Position numbers and translations under genes: made by a program. The notes below the pieces were generated by a model that saw only the letters and a list, made by a program, of their open reading frames with translations, did not search any database and was not told the DNA's origin. A stretch of 64,000 bases of DNA. Source: Flavobacteriaceae bacterium (GTDB lineage Bacteria; Bacteroidota; Bacteroidia; Flavobacteriales; Flavobacteriaceae). The stretch spans positions 62,001 through 126,000 of the forward strand of contig JAGYKX010000006.1 of assembly GCA_018401115.1 (NCBI GenBank). The letters run 5' to 3'. This document shows positions 35,651-44,332 of this stretch, in pieces (position 1 is the first letter of the stretch; every line of letters begins with the position of its first letter).

Positions 35651-36987
35651 ATAATTCTTTAGGCACATACTTTTTTTTGGGAATAGGCGGCATAGGAATG
35701 TCGGCCTTGGCTAAGTATTTCGCCTTAAAGGGTTTTTGTGTAGTGGGTTATGACCTGAGTAAGTCAGATATTACAAAATCTTTAGAGTCATTAGGAATTA
35801 GGGTATTTTATGAGGACAACAGTGCGCTGTTGCCAATAGAATTAAATAGTCCTGCTGTCACTAAAGTGATCTATACACCTGCAGTTCCGCAAAGCAGCGA
35901 TTGGTTTTCTTATTTTAAAACCAATGACTTTACTATGGTTAAAAGGGCTGTTTTATTGGGAGAAACTACTGAATTGAGCTTTTGTTATGCGGTAGCTGGC
36001 ACCCATGGAAAAACAACTACTGCTGCTATGCTGGCTTATTTACTAGACGCTTCAGATGTTAATATCACGGCTTTTTTGGGAGGTATAGCACATAATTTTG
36101 GCAGTAATTTATTGCTTAAAGACACTGAAATTACCGTGGTAGAGGCAGACGAATTTGACAGGTCGTTCTTGAATTTATCTCCTAATGTAGCTTGTATTAC
36201 TTCTACAGATGCAGATCATTTAGATATTTACAAGTCTGCCAAAGCACTTGAGGACAGTTTCCATTCCTTTGCAGCGCTTGTTCCGTTGAGAGCGCATTTG
36301 TTTGTTCATGAAGACCTGGCTATTCCAGGAATTAGCTATGGGGAGCGTGAGAGTTCAGATTATTATATTTCGGATTTAAAAGTAGTCTCTGGTCAGACTT
36401 TGGCTAATATTCATACTCCTAGGGAAACTTTTAAAGCGGTTTTGTTTCCTATGCCAGGCAAGCACAATGTGCTCAATGCGCTTGTGGCTTTTGCTATGGC
36501 TTATTCTCAGGGGGTCCCTGCTAATGGTTTAATTAAAGCATTGTCGGACTTTAAGGGAATTTCCAGGCGTTTTTCATATGAGATTAATACACTAGATAGG
36601 GTTTATATAGACGACTACGCCCACCATCCAACGGCTATAAATGCCATATACCAAACATTGAGAGCGCAGTATCCAAATAAAAAAATCACCGCCATTTTTC
36701 AACCGCATTTGTATTCGCGCACCCAAGATTTTGCTCATGAATTTGCAGCCAGTTTGTCTCAGTTTGACAGCCTTTTCTTATTAGATATTTATCCGGCCAG
36801 AGAGCAACCTATTGAAGGGGTAACTTCTGAGTGGTTGCTCGGTTTGATCAGTTCAAAGAAAAAATCAAAATTAAGCGTAGCAGAGGTATTAAAAAACCTT
36901 AAAGAAAATCCTCCAGAGGTCTTGGTGAGTTTGGGTGCAGGGGATATAGGAAAACAAGTGGCTCATTTTAAAAAAGCTTTGTTATGA
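35647..36987 (+). CDS. murC: UDP-N-acetylmuramate--L-alanine ligase
   Basis: 446 aa. N-terminal Rossmann motif GIGGIGMSALAKYF, ATP loop GTHGKTTTAAML (about 118-129), central EADEFDRSFL and TSTDADHLDIY, C-terminal DDYAHHPTAI. It adds L-Ala to UDP-MurNAc, the first ligase step. The ATG overlaps the TGA of the 38-codon ORF; its stop overlaps ftsQ by 4 bp. Confidence 0.96.
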   Translation: MNNSLGTYFFLGIGGIGMSALAKYFALKGFCVVGYDLSKSDITKSLESLGIRVFYEDNSALLPIELNSPAVTKVIYTPAVPQSSDWFSYFKTNDFTMVKRAVLLGETTELSFCYAVAGTHGKTTTAAMLAYLLDASDVNITAFLGGIAHNFGSNLLLKDTEITVVEADEFDRSFLNLSPNVACITSTDADHLDIYKSAKALEDSFHSFAALVPLRAHLFVHEDLAIPGISYGERESSDYYISDLKVVSGQTLANIHTPRETFKAVLFPMPGKHNVLNALVAFAMAYSQGVPANGLIKALSDFKGISRRFSYEINTLDRVYIDDYAHHPTAINAIYQTLRAQYPNKKITAIFQPHLYSRTQDFAHEFAASLSQFDSLFLLDIYPAREQPIEGVTSEWLLGLISSKKKSKLSVAEVLKNLKENPPEVLVSLGAGDIGKQVAHFKKALL

Positions 36988-37703
36988 AAAGAGTATTAAA
37001 GGTTTTTCAAATGCTTCTCCTCTGCTTTGCTTTGGTGGGCCTATACGCTTTTACTAATTACAGAAATGAGCAAAGAATAATCACTGATATTGACTTAAAA
37101 TTTATTGGGAATGACAATTTGTACACCACCTATGAGGCGGTTAATAAAATGTTAATAGTTAAACAGAAAGGGGCTTTTAAAGCCCCAAAAGATAAAGTAG
37201 CTTTGAGTACAATTGAGCGGTGGCTCAATGAAGACCCTATGCTTCAGAATGCCACAGTTTATATGACTGTAGATGGGGTACTTAGGGCCTTACTTACACA
37301 GAGAACACCAGAAGCTAGGGTGGTAACGGATTCTGTTTATTACCTAGATACTCGCGGAATGGCTATGCCACTATCTGAGTTTCATTCTGCCAGGGTACCC
37401 ATTATTAGTGGGAGCATCTCTGAGGTAAGTTTATCTGATTGTCATAAAATAATTGAATTTGTGTCCCAAGATGTTTTCTTGAAAAAGAATATTGTGGGAA
37501 TTAGAGTGATTAAAGATCAAGACTATATGTTGCAATGTAGGTTAGATCTATTTGAGGTTCGTCTTGGAGCAGCTACAGCACTTCAAGAAAAGACTTCTAA
37601 TTTTAAGGCTTTTTACAATAAAGCTCTAAAAGATAATAGTCTAAAAAACTATTCTTTGGTAGATGTAAGGTTTAAAAATCAGGTGATTGCCACCAAAAAA
37701 TAA
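36984..37703 (+). CDS. ftsQ: Cell division protein FtsQ
   Basis: 239 aa. Short cytoplasmic tail, one membrane span (about 8-26: FQMLLLCFALVGLYAFTNY) and a periplasmic part with a POTRA-like segment and the FtsQ beta domain. Sequence drift from E. coli FtsQ is large; the position between murC and ftsA and the topology settle it. It overlaps murC by 4 bp and ends 13 bp before ftsA. Confidence 0.88.
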   Translation: MKRVLKVFQMLLLCFALVGLYAFTNYRNEQRIITDIDLKFIGNDNLYTTYEAVNKMLIVKQKGAFKAPKDKVALSTIERWLNEDPMLQNATVYMTVDGVLRALLTQRTPEARVVTDSVYYLDTRGMAMPLSEFHSARVPIISGSISEVSLSDCHKIIEFVSQDVFLKKNIVGIRVIKDQDYMLQCRLDLFEVRLGAATALQEKTSNFKAFYNKALKDNSLKNYSLVDVRFKNQVIATKK

Positions 37704-37716
37704 TAATAATACTCAG

Positions 37717-39042
37717 ATGAAAGAGACAAATTATTCTGTTGGCTTAGATATTGGAACTACTAAGATCGTAGCCATTATAGGGAAGGAGAACGAGTATGGT
37801 AAAATAGAAATTCTCGGTATTGGGAAATCTAAAAGTTTGGGGGTACACAGAGGTGTAGTGAATAATATTACACAAACCATTGAGTCTATTCAGCAAGCGG
37901 TGCAACAAGCAGAAACAGATTCTGGCTTGAAAATAGATACGGTATCTGTGGGAATAGCCGGACAACACATTCGTTCGCTGCAACACTCAGATTATATTAC
38001 GCGTGCCAATTCAGAGGAAGTGATTGGTTATGAAGACGTAGACAACCTTTGCAACCAGGTGTATAAATTAGTGATGCTTCCTGGAGAGGAAATTATTCAC
38101 GTACTACCTCAGGAGTTTAAGGTAGACGGTCAGGCAGAAATAAAAGAGCCTATGGGTATGTATGGTGGGCGTTTAGAAGCTAATTTCCATGTGGTTGTAG
38201 GACAGGTTTCTTCTATAAAGAATATAGTTCGTTGCATTAAGAGTGCAGGTCTAAATCTGGGAGAAATATCCCTAGAGCCTTTAGCGTCTGCCAATGCAGT
38301 CTTGAGTCAGGAAGAAAAAGAGGCTGGTGTGGCGCTCATAGACATAGGGGGAGGTACTACGGATCTCGCCATTTTTAAAGATGGTATTATACGCCATACT
38401 GCCGTGATCCCATTTGGGGGTAACGTCATTACAGAAGATATTAAAGAAGGCTGCTCGATTATTGAAAAGCAGGCAGAACTCTTAAAAATAAAGTTTGGAT
38501 CTGCTTGGCCAGGAGAGAACAAAGACAATGAAATTGTCTCTATACCAGGATTGAGAGGAAGGGATCCAAAAGAGATTACCTTGAAGAACCTCTCTAAAAT
38601 TATTCACGCAAGAGTCGTAGAAATTATAGAGCAGGTCTATGTGGAAATTAAAAATTACGGCCATGAGGAGCAGAAAAAGAAACTCATTGGTGGTATAGTA
38701 CTCACAGGAGGGGGAAGTCAGTTAAAGCACCTCAAACAACTGGTAGAATACATTACCGGGATGGATACCCGAATTGGGTATCCCAACGAGCACCTTGCAG
38801 GAGATTCTGAAGAAGAAATTGCTTCGCCATTATATGCTACAGGGGTAGGATTATTAATGAGCGCGGTGGCTTCAGATGCGAAGCAGAAACCGCATCAAGA
38901 GTTAACCGCAGAAGAAGTTCAAGAAGAGGTTTCTGAAGCAGCATCGGCTGAGAAGGCGCCAGAGGAGGACAAAGCCCCAAGAAAAAACATCTTTGACAAA
39001 TGGTCAGAGAAATTGAAAGATTTTTTAGACAACGCAGAATAA
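37717..39042 (+). CDS. ftsA: Cell division protein FtsA
   Basis: 441 aa from ATG 37717 (MKETNYSVGLDIGTTKIVAI); an in-frame TTG at 37687 lies inside ftsQ and is rejected. Actin-like ATPase that anchors FtsZ. Phosphate loops DIGTTK and IDIGGGTTDLAIF, the adenosine motif LTGGGSQLKHL (about 340-350), and a C-terminal amphipathic helix (FDKWSEKLKDFLDN) that would bind the membrane. ftsZ follows 28 bp later. Confidence 0.95.
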   Translation: MKETNYSVGLDIGTTKIVAIIGKENEYGKIEILGIGKSKSLGVHRGVVNNITQTIESIQQAVQQAETDSGLKIDTVSVGIAGQHIRSLQHSDYITRANSEEVIGYEDVDNLCNQVYKLVMLPGEEIIHVLPQEFKVDGQAEIKEPMGMYGGRLEANFHVVVGQVSSIKNIVRCIKSAGLNLGEISLEPLASANAVLSQEEKEAGVALIDIGGGTTDLAIFKDGIIRHTAVIPFGGNVITEDIKEGCSIIEKQAELLKIKFGSAWPGENKDNEIVSIPGLRGRDPKEITLKNLSKIIHARVVEIIEQVYVEIKNYGHEEQKKKLIGGIVLTGGGSQLKHLKQLVEYITGMDTRIGYPNEHLAGDSEEEIASPLYATGVGLLMSAVASDAKQKPHQELTAEEVQEEVSEAASAEKAPEEDKAPRKNIFDKWSEKLKDFLDNAE

Positions 39043-39070
39043 AACACCAAAAATATAAGAACCCAAATTT

Positions 39071-41164
39071 ATGAGTGATCACAGCGAATTTGACAGCATT
39101 GCATTTGACCTTCCAAAAAACCAAAGCAACGTAATTAAAGTCATTGGCGTTGGCGGAGGGGGTAGTAATGCGATTAACCACATGTTCCAGTCCGGTATTA
39201 ACGGGGTTGACTTTGTGGTGTGTAATACAGACGCACAGGCATTACAAAACTCTCCAGTACCCAATAAAATTCAATTAGGACTTTCGCTTACAGAAGGTCT
39301 TGGTGCAGGTGCTAACCCAGAGGTGGGAGAGCAGTCTGCTTTGGAGAGTATGACAGACATAAAAGCCATGTTAGACACCACGACTAAAATGGTTTTTATT
39401 ACCGCCGGAATGGGTGGTGGCACAGGAACTGGTGCAGCTCCAATGATTGCCAAACAAGCCAAAGAATTGGATATTTTAACCGTTGGTATTGTGACCATTC
39501 CTTTTCAGTTTGAAGGGAAAATGCGTTCTGAACAAGCCCAAAAAGGGATTGAAAATCTGCGTTCCCAAGTAGATTCGCTAATTATTATTAACAACAATAA
39601 ACTTAGAGAGGTTTATGGGAATCTAGGCTTTAAAGCTGGTTTTTCAAAAGCAGACGAGGTATTGGCCACTGCAGCAAAAGGAATTGCTGAGGTAATTACC
39701 CACCACTACACTCAGAATATTGACCTTAGAGATGCCAAAACTGTATTGGCCAATTCTGGTACAGCGATCATGGGATCTTCTCAAGCATCTGGCTCTGGTA
39801 GGGCACATGAAGCCATTTCTAAGGCCTTAGATTCACCGCTCTTAAACGACAATAAAATTACTGGAGCTAAAAATGTGTTGTTGCTCATTGTGTCTGGAAG
39901 CCAAGAGATTACCATAGATGAAATAGGGGAGATTAATGAATACATTCAGTCAGAGGCTGGAAATAGCGCTAATATTATTATGGGTGTTGGAGAGGACAGT
40001 GCCTTGGGAGAAGCTATTGCGGTAACTGTTATTGCCACTGGATTTGATCAAGAACAACAAAATAATATTGTCAATACAGAATCGAAAAAAATCATTCACA
40101 CCTTAGAAGAAGAGCAGCGTGCGGCTATAAATCTCACGCCAGAAAAACCTTCTTTTCAATCCTTAGATCCGCTAGAAGAATCTCAGCCCAAAGCGAGTGA
40201 TCAAGTGGTGGTTCACACCCTTGATATGGAGGAAGTAGAACATAGCGTTCCAGTAAAAGAGGCGGATCCTTTGGTGCCTTCCACCCCAGCGATTTTAGAT
40301 TTGGAGGTAACTTATACCTTGGTAGAAGCGTTCAAAGAGCCATTGCATTCTTCACCGCCAAAGCAGGATTCGTTCCTTCCTTTAGTGGGAGATTTCGAAG
40401 TAGTAGACGCAGAAGATCTCTCTGCTGCATTGGCAGAAGAAACTTTTGAAGACCATACTGAAAATGAGACGATGGATTTTACAAATACACTTTTTGATTT
40501 GCCTATTGATCACGCAAATCAGCAGGAGTCTTTAGTAGAAGAAGCCTCGTTTTCATCCAATAAGCAAGAAGAAACTATTGAAGAATCTTACTCAGAACAA
40601 CCCAATTCATTTGAAAGTGTGACTGATGAGGAGGAAGAAGCACCCACTATTACATTTAGTTTGGGAGACGACATTATGGATATGGAAGTTAAAGACCCTG
40701 TAGAGGTAATCCCTGTGTTGGAATACAATGCTGCTGGAGAAAAAAGATACAGCTTAGATGATTATATGGAGCTGGAGGCACATTTAGGGACAGCTAAAGA
40801 AACGTCTCCCGAAACACAAGAGCACCCAGAAGAAGAAATAGTTTTTGAAAAGAAAATTGTTGAATCTCTAAAGGTAAAGCCTCAAGAAGAAGCACTAGAT
40901 CCTATGGAAGCGCCTATTGAAGCCCTACTCAAAGAGCGTGCAGACGAGCGAAGAAGAAAATTGAGGGATTTCAATTATAAATTCAACAACAGTATTAATA
41001 AGATCGAAGAGATAGAAAAAGAACCCGCCTATAAAAGGCAAGGTATTTCTTTATCCGAAGGCCCGTCGGAGGGAAAAATCTCAAGAACTACATTGAGCAC
41101 AGATTCTAATGAAGATACTCAATTGCGCAGTAATAATTCGTTCTTACACGATAATGTAGATTAA
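39071..41164 (+). CDS. ftsZ: Cell division protein FtsZ with long C-terminal extension
   Basis: 697 aa, well above the 350-400 aa of most FtsZ. The GTPase domain (about 1-330) has GVGGGGSNAINHM, the tubulin signature MGGGTGTGAAP (about 114-124) and NNNKLREVYG. A variable acidic linker (about 340-600) follows, then a basic stretch (ERADERRRKLRDFNYKF) and a conserved flavobacterial end (PAYKRQGI ... NNSFLHDNVD). FtsZ polymerises into the Z-ring. It is the last gene of the cluster, followed by a terminator. Confidence 0.96.
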   Translation: MSDHSEFDSIAFDLPKNQSNVIKVIGVGGGGSNAINHMFQSGINGVDFVVCNTDAQALQNSPVPNKIQLGLSLTEGLGAGANPEVGEQSALESMTDIKAMLDTTTKMVFITAGMGGGTGTGAAPMIAKQAKELDILTVGIVTIPFQFEGKMRSEQAQKGIENLRSQVDSLIIINNNKLREVYGNLGFKAGFSKADEVLATAAKGIAEVITHHYTQNIDLRDAKTVLANSGTAIMGSSQASGSGRAHEAISKALDSPLLNDNKITGAKNVLLLIVSGSQEITIDEIGEINEYIQSEAGNSANIIMGVGEDSALGEAIAVTVIATGFDQEQQNNIVNTESKKIIHTLEEEQRAAINLTPEKPSFQSLDPLEESQPKASDQVVVHTLDMEEVEHSVPVKEADPLVPSTPAILDLEVTYTLVEAFKEPLHSSPPKQDSFLPLVGDFEVVDAEDLSAALAEETFEDHTENETMDFTNTLFDLPIDHANQQESLVEEASFSSNKQEETIEESYSEQPNSFESVTDEEEEAPTITFSLGDDIMDMEVKDPVEVIPVLEYNAAGEKRYSLDDYMELEAHLGTAKETSPETQEHPEEEIVFEKKIVESLKVKPQEEALDPMEAPIEALLKERADERRRKLRDFNYKFNNSINKIEEIEKEPAYKRQGISLSEGPSEGKISRTTLSTDSNEDTQLRSNNSFLHDNVD

Positions 41165-41188
41165 TATCAATTCACTTACACTCAATAG

Positions 41189-41216
41189 ACCCGAGGCACT
41201 GTTCTCGGGTTTATTA
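41189..41216 (+). terminator. Terminator of the dcw cluster
   Basis: Stem ACCCGAG (41189-41195) / CTCGGGT (41204-41210), loop of 8 nt, then a T-rich tract. It separates ftsZ from the promoter of yqeY. Confidence 0.8.
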
Positions 41217-41218
41217 TT

Positions 41219-41226
41219 TATATTTG
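41219..41226 (+). promoter_or_regulatory. -7 box upstream of the yqeY-like gene
   Basis: TATATTTG directly after the ftsZ terminator and 20 nt before the ATG of the yqeY-like gene. No matching -33 TTG is visible. Confidence 0.55.
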
Positions 41227-41245
41227 CACTACTAAAATATTAGAC

Positions 41246-41698
41246 ATGATGAGCTTACAAGATGCAGTAATGACAAAAATGAAAGAAGCTATGCGTGCCA
41301 AAGATACGGTGGCATTGTCTTCTTTAAGAGCTATAAAATCTGCTTTATTATTGGCCCAAACAGATGGGTCAGGCGCCACCATGAGTGAGGCAGATGAAAT
41401 TAAGATTGTTCAAAAATTAGTGAAACAGCGTCAAGATTCAGCAGCCATTTACAAGGAGCAGGGAAGAGAAGATTTGGCCCAACCCGAATTAGATGAGGTT
41501 ACGGTATTGGCTCAGTTTTTACCCGCCCAACTTTCAGAAGAAGAAGTTAAAGCAGTTGTTGCAGAAATTATTGCTGCAACAGGAGCTAAGGGCATGCAGG
41601 ATATGGGTAGGGTAATGGGTCAAGCCAGTGGTAAATTAGCTGGTAAAGCAGACGGAAAAACCATTTCAACTGTGGTTAAGGCTCTTTTAAATGCCTAA
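41246..41698 (+). CDS. GatB/YqeY domain protein
   Basis: 150 aa. A stand-alone GatB/YqeY tail-domain protein, the helical domain that GatB uses to contact tRNA. Seen: SLQDAVMTKMKEAMRAKDT near the start, LRAIKSALLLAQ and the closing ASGKLAGKADGKTISTVVK. Two adjacent ATGs (41246, 41249) are possible starts. Role of free YqeY is unclear; tRNA-dependent amidation is suggested by the family. It overlaps the DUF2490 gene by 8 bp. Confidence 0.88.
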   Translation: MMSLQDAVMTKMKEAMRAKDTVALSSLRAIKSALLLAQTDGSGATMSEADEIKIVQKLVKQRQDSAAIYKEQGREDLAQPELDEVTVLAQFLPAQLSEEEVKAVVAEIIAATGAKGMQDMGRVMGQASGKLAGKADGKTISTVVKALLNA

Positions 41699-42383
41699 TT
41701 CCACTTTGGCTAATACACTTGCTCGCTTGACACTAATTGGGGGCTTATTTTTTTTGAGTAATACCTCTGTGGTTTCAGGACAAGAGACCTACACTTGGAA
41801 TGCTGTTTTTGCAGATTATCAGCTAGATTCTATTCAAGGCATTCGATTAGAAACTCATTATAGGACTAAAGATGTTTTTGGGGGTCAGCAGCAGTTTATT
41901 CTTCGTCCCTCTTATGTTAGAAAGATCAATTCACAAGTTACTTTATCTGGAGGCTATTCCTTTTTAAATACCGAGAAGCAAGCGGTTTTTTTGGAAGAGC
42001 ACAATGTCTGGCAGCAGATTTTTTATATCATTCCGTTAGAAAAGAGCACTTTTTTTGGATGGCTGAGAGCAGAAGAGCGGTGGATAGAGAACACCGCTTC
42101 TGAATTTGATTTTGGAGGTAGGCTTCGTATTAGATTTGGCTGGAGAAAACCAATTTCAGGTTTGGGAAAAAAGTTCGAATTCATGGCGTTTAACGAGATT
42201 TTTATGTTCACAAAGAACATATTTCCCCACACTTTTAACCAAAACTGGACCTTTCTAGGTTTTAGGGCTGTATTGTCTCCAGAAGCCACTTTGGTGAGTG
42301 GTTACCAACGTATTCATCAAGACAAACAAGGAGTTATTTTAGCAAAAAATCTTTGGTCTTCTATACTATTTATTCGCTTGTAA
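41691..42383 (+). CDS. DUF2490 family outer-membrane-like protein
   Basis: 230 aa. Signal peptide (about 1-29, ending SVVSGQ), then short alternating strands with aromatic girdles (YTWNAVFADYQLDSIQGIRL, QQFILRPSYVRKI) typical of DUF2490, presumed to form a small beta-barrel. Function unknown. The start lies 8 bp inside yqeY, so translation is coupled although the products look unrelated. Confidence 0.8.
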   Translation: MPNSTLANTLARLTLIGGLFFLSNTSVVSGQETYTWNAVFADYQLDSIQGIRLETHYRTKDVFGGQQQFILRPSYVRKINSQVTLSGGYSFLNTEKQAVFLEEHNVWQQIFYIIPLEKSTFFGWLRAEERWIENTASEFDFGGRLRIRFGWRKPISGLGKKFEFMAFNEIFMFTKNIFPHTFNQNWTFLGFRAVLSPEATLVSGYQRIHQDKQGVILAKNLWSSILFIRL

Positions 42384-42402
42384 AAATTTCCTATTTTTAA
42401 GA

Positions 42403-43431
42403 ATGCAAGATCAGATTAAAAAACTAGCCCAGATTTTATTGGTCATTCTATTGGCATATGTAGGTGTTGTAGTTCTTGTTTTTATAGGGTTATTTAATAC
42501 CACAAAGCCTGAAAAATATGTGCCTATAGCAGTTCCTGAGTACCAAACGGATTTAGAAGCGGCTGTTTATGCCACCCAAGATCCATCACTACAGTTGGGA
42601 TACGAAGTCTTAGTAAACACCTCCAAAGTAATAGGGCCTCTCGTGGCCAATGCCGCTAAGCGCACCACCGGAAACAATCTAGAGTGTATTTCTTGTCACC
42701 TCAATGAAGGTACCAAAGCCTTTGGAATTCCATTGAATACAGTATTAGAACGTTTCCCGCAATTCAGAGGCAGAGAAAATAAAATAGGCACCATAGAAGA
42801 CCGAATTAATGGCTGCCTAACTAGAAGTATGAATGGTAAGCCTTTGGACGCCAACGCTCAAGAGATGAAATCCTTAGTGGCTTTTCTGGGATGGTTAAAC
42901 AAGGAAACAACCCGGGATGTGGGAAATAGCCTGTATGCCAAAGCCACGGAAAAAGGCATAAAACCTATGGAGTGGCCCAACCGTCCTGCAGATTTAAGCC
43001 ATGGCGCAGAAGTCTTTGAGCAGCAGTGTGTGTTGTGTCACCAAAAAAACGGGCAGGGAACTAAAGAGACAGAAGGACAATATTTGTATCCGCCCTTATG
43101 GGGTAGAGACAGTTATAACAATGGTGCTGGAATGACCAGATTACTCACTGCAGCTTCTTTCATTAAATACAATATGCCTTATGGTGTAAGTCACCAGAAC
43201 CCTATACTCACAGATGAGGAAGCCTATGATGTAGCAGCCTATATGAACCAACAGCAAAGACCTGAAAAAGCGGCCTTATTGGCAGATTTTCCAGATAGGA
43301 CTAAAAAGCCATTGTCTACTCCCTATGGTCCTTATGCAGATCCATATCCTGTGGAACAGCATCAGCTAGGACCCTACGGGCCAATAGCGGACTATTATAA
43401 AAAAGAGTTCGGGATAATAAAGACTAAGTAG
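42403..43431 (+). CDS. TsdA-like dihaem c-type cytochrome
   Basis: 342 aa. N-terminal membrane anchor (about 10-30) and two haem c sites: CISCH (95-99) and CVLCH (209-213). The first half carries the pattern of the TsdA family (thiosulfate dehydrogenase/tetrathionate reductase): CISCHLNEGT, FPQFRGR and INGCLTRSMNGKPL, in which Cys138 matches the unusual Cys haem ligand. TsdA enzymes couple two thiosulfates to tetrathionate or the reverse in the periplasm. The gene is 19 bp after the DUF2490 gene; no sulfur-oxidation genes adjoin it, so the direction and substrate remain inferred. Confidence 0.78.
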   Translation: MQDQIKKLAQILLVILLAYVGVVVLVFIGLFNTTKPEKYVPIAVPEYQTDLEAAVYATQDPSLQLGYEVLVNTSKVIGPLVANAAKRTTGNNLECISCHLNEGTKAFGIPLNTVLERFPQFRGRENKIGTIEDRINGCLTRSMNGKPLDANAQEMKSLVAFLGWLNKETTRDVGNSLYAKATEKGIKPMEWPNRPADLSHGAEVFEQQCVLCHQKNGQGTKETEGQYLYPPLWGRDSYNNGAGMTRLLTAASFIKYNMPYGVSHQNPILTDEEAYDVAAYMNQQQRPEKAALLADFPDRTKKPLSTPYGPYADPYPVEQHQLGPYGPIADYYKKEFGIIKTK

Positions 43432-43433
43432 CC

Positions 43434-44294
43434 TTAGTTTTCGTAAAGTCTTATGTAATCTATGACCATGCTGTCTTGGTTAAAGCTGGCCGGAATGTCA
43501 CCTCCTAAACTACCTCCCATAGCTACATTTAAAAGTAAGAAAAATTCTTGGTTAAAGGGTAGTGACTCATTTAGGTTTATGTCAAAATACTTGACACTTT
43601 CTACATACATCTTAATGGTATTTTCGTTCCAAATAAGTCTGTATTCTTTAAAATCAGAGCCTATATTGGCGGCGGTTATTTCATCTGAAAATTTAGCATT
43701 GGTGTTGTCTGCTGTGTTTTTCCAATGAACAGTTCCCAATATTTTATTTTTTTCTTGGCCATTTTGCTCTACAAGGTCTATTTCCCCACAATTGGGCCAT
43801 CCTACAGCATCCAAATTGGCTCCCATAAGCCAAATAGCAGGCCATGTTCCTTTAGATTGAGGAAACTTAGCCCTCACTTTTAACTGCCCGTGTTTGAACG
43901 AGAATTTATTTTGAGATTTAATTCTAGCTGAAGTATATGATTTTCCATCTAGATTCTCTTTGAGGGCAGTAATGGTTAAAAAGCCATTGGCTATTTTCAG
44001 ATTTTTTGAAGAAGTGGTATAAGTTTGCAATTCCTGATTTCCCCAACCGGGTATACCAAAAGCACTACCGTCTCCTAGATCATGTGTCCATGTGCTATTG
44101 TCTAGACTGTTAGACTCGAATTCTTCAGACCAAACGAGCCCAATCTTATCTTGTTCACTCAGGCTAATTCCTTGTGCTTCTGGGGTAAGATTCTCCTCTT
44201 CTCCTTCTTCTGATGAAGCGCAAGAAGCCAAGAATAGTAAAAAAATAGCATTAATAAATAAAAATGATTTTAAGGGTTCATTTGTTCTTTTCAT
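43434..44294 (-). CDS. GH16 family beta-glucanase (laminarinase-type) lipoprotein
   Basis: 286 aa. Lipobox LASC (Cys25) anchors it at the surface or outer membrane. The GH16 fold is clear: LVWSEEFESNSLDNSTWTHD at the start, the catalytic motif EIDLVEQ (nucleophile Glu171, Asp173, acid/base Glu176) and GTWPAIWLMG before it. The extra Met-free ExDxxE spacing is the laminarinase/lichenase type, so beta-1,3-glucan is the likely substrate. It follows the binding lipoprotein gene on the same strand with a short gap, suggesting a two-gene unit for glucan use. No T9SS signal is seen. Confidence 0.9.
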   Translation of the reverse strand: MKRTNEPLKSFLFINAIFLLFLASCASSEEGEEENLTPEAQGISLSEQDKIGLVWSEEFESNSLDNSTWTHDLGDGSAFGIPGWGNQELQTYTTSSKNLKIANGFLTITALKENLDGKSYTSARIKSQNKFSFKHGQLKVRAKFPQSKGTWPAIWLMGANLDAVGWPNCGEIDLVEQNGQEKNKILGTVHWKNTADNTNAKFSDEITAANIGSDFKEYRLIWNENTIKMYVESVKYFDINLNESLPFNQEFFLLLNVAMGGSLGGDIPASFNQDSMVIDYIRLYEN

Positions 44295-44332
44295 TAATGC
44301 TATTTTTTTATAACTTATTTTAAGTGGTATTA

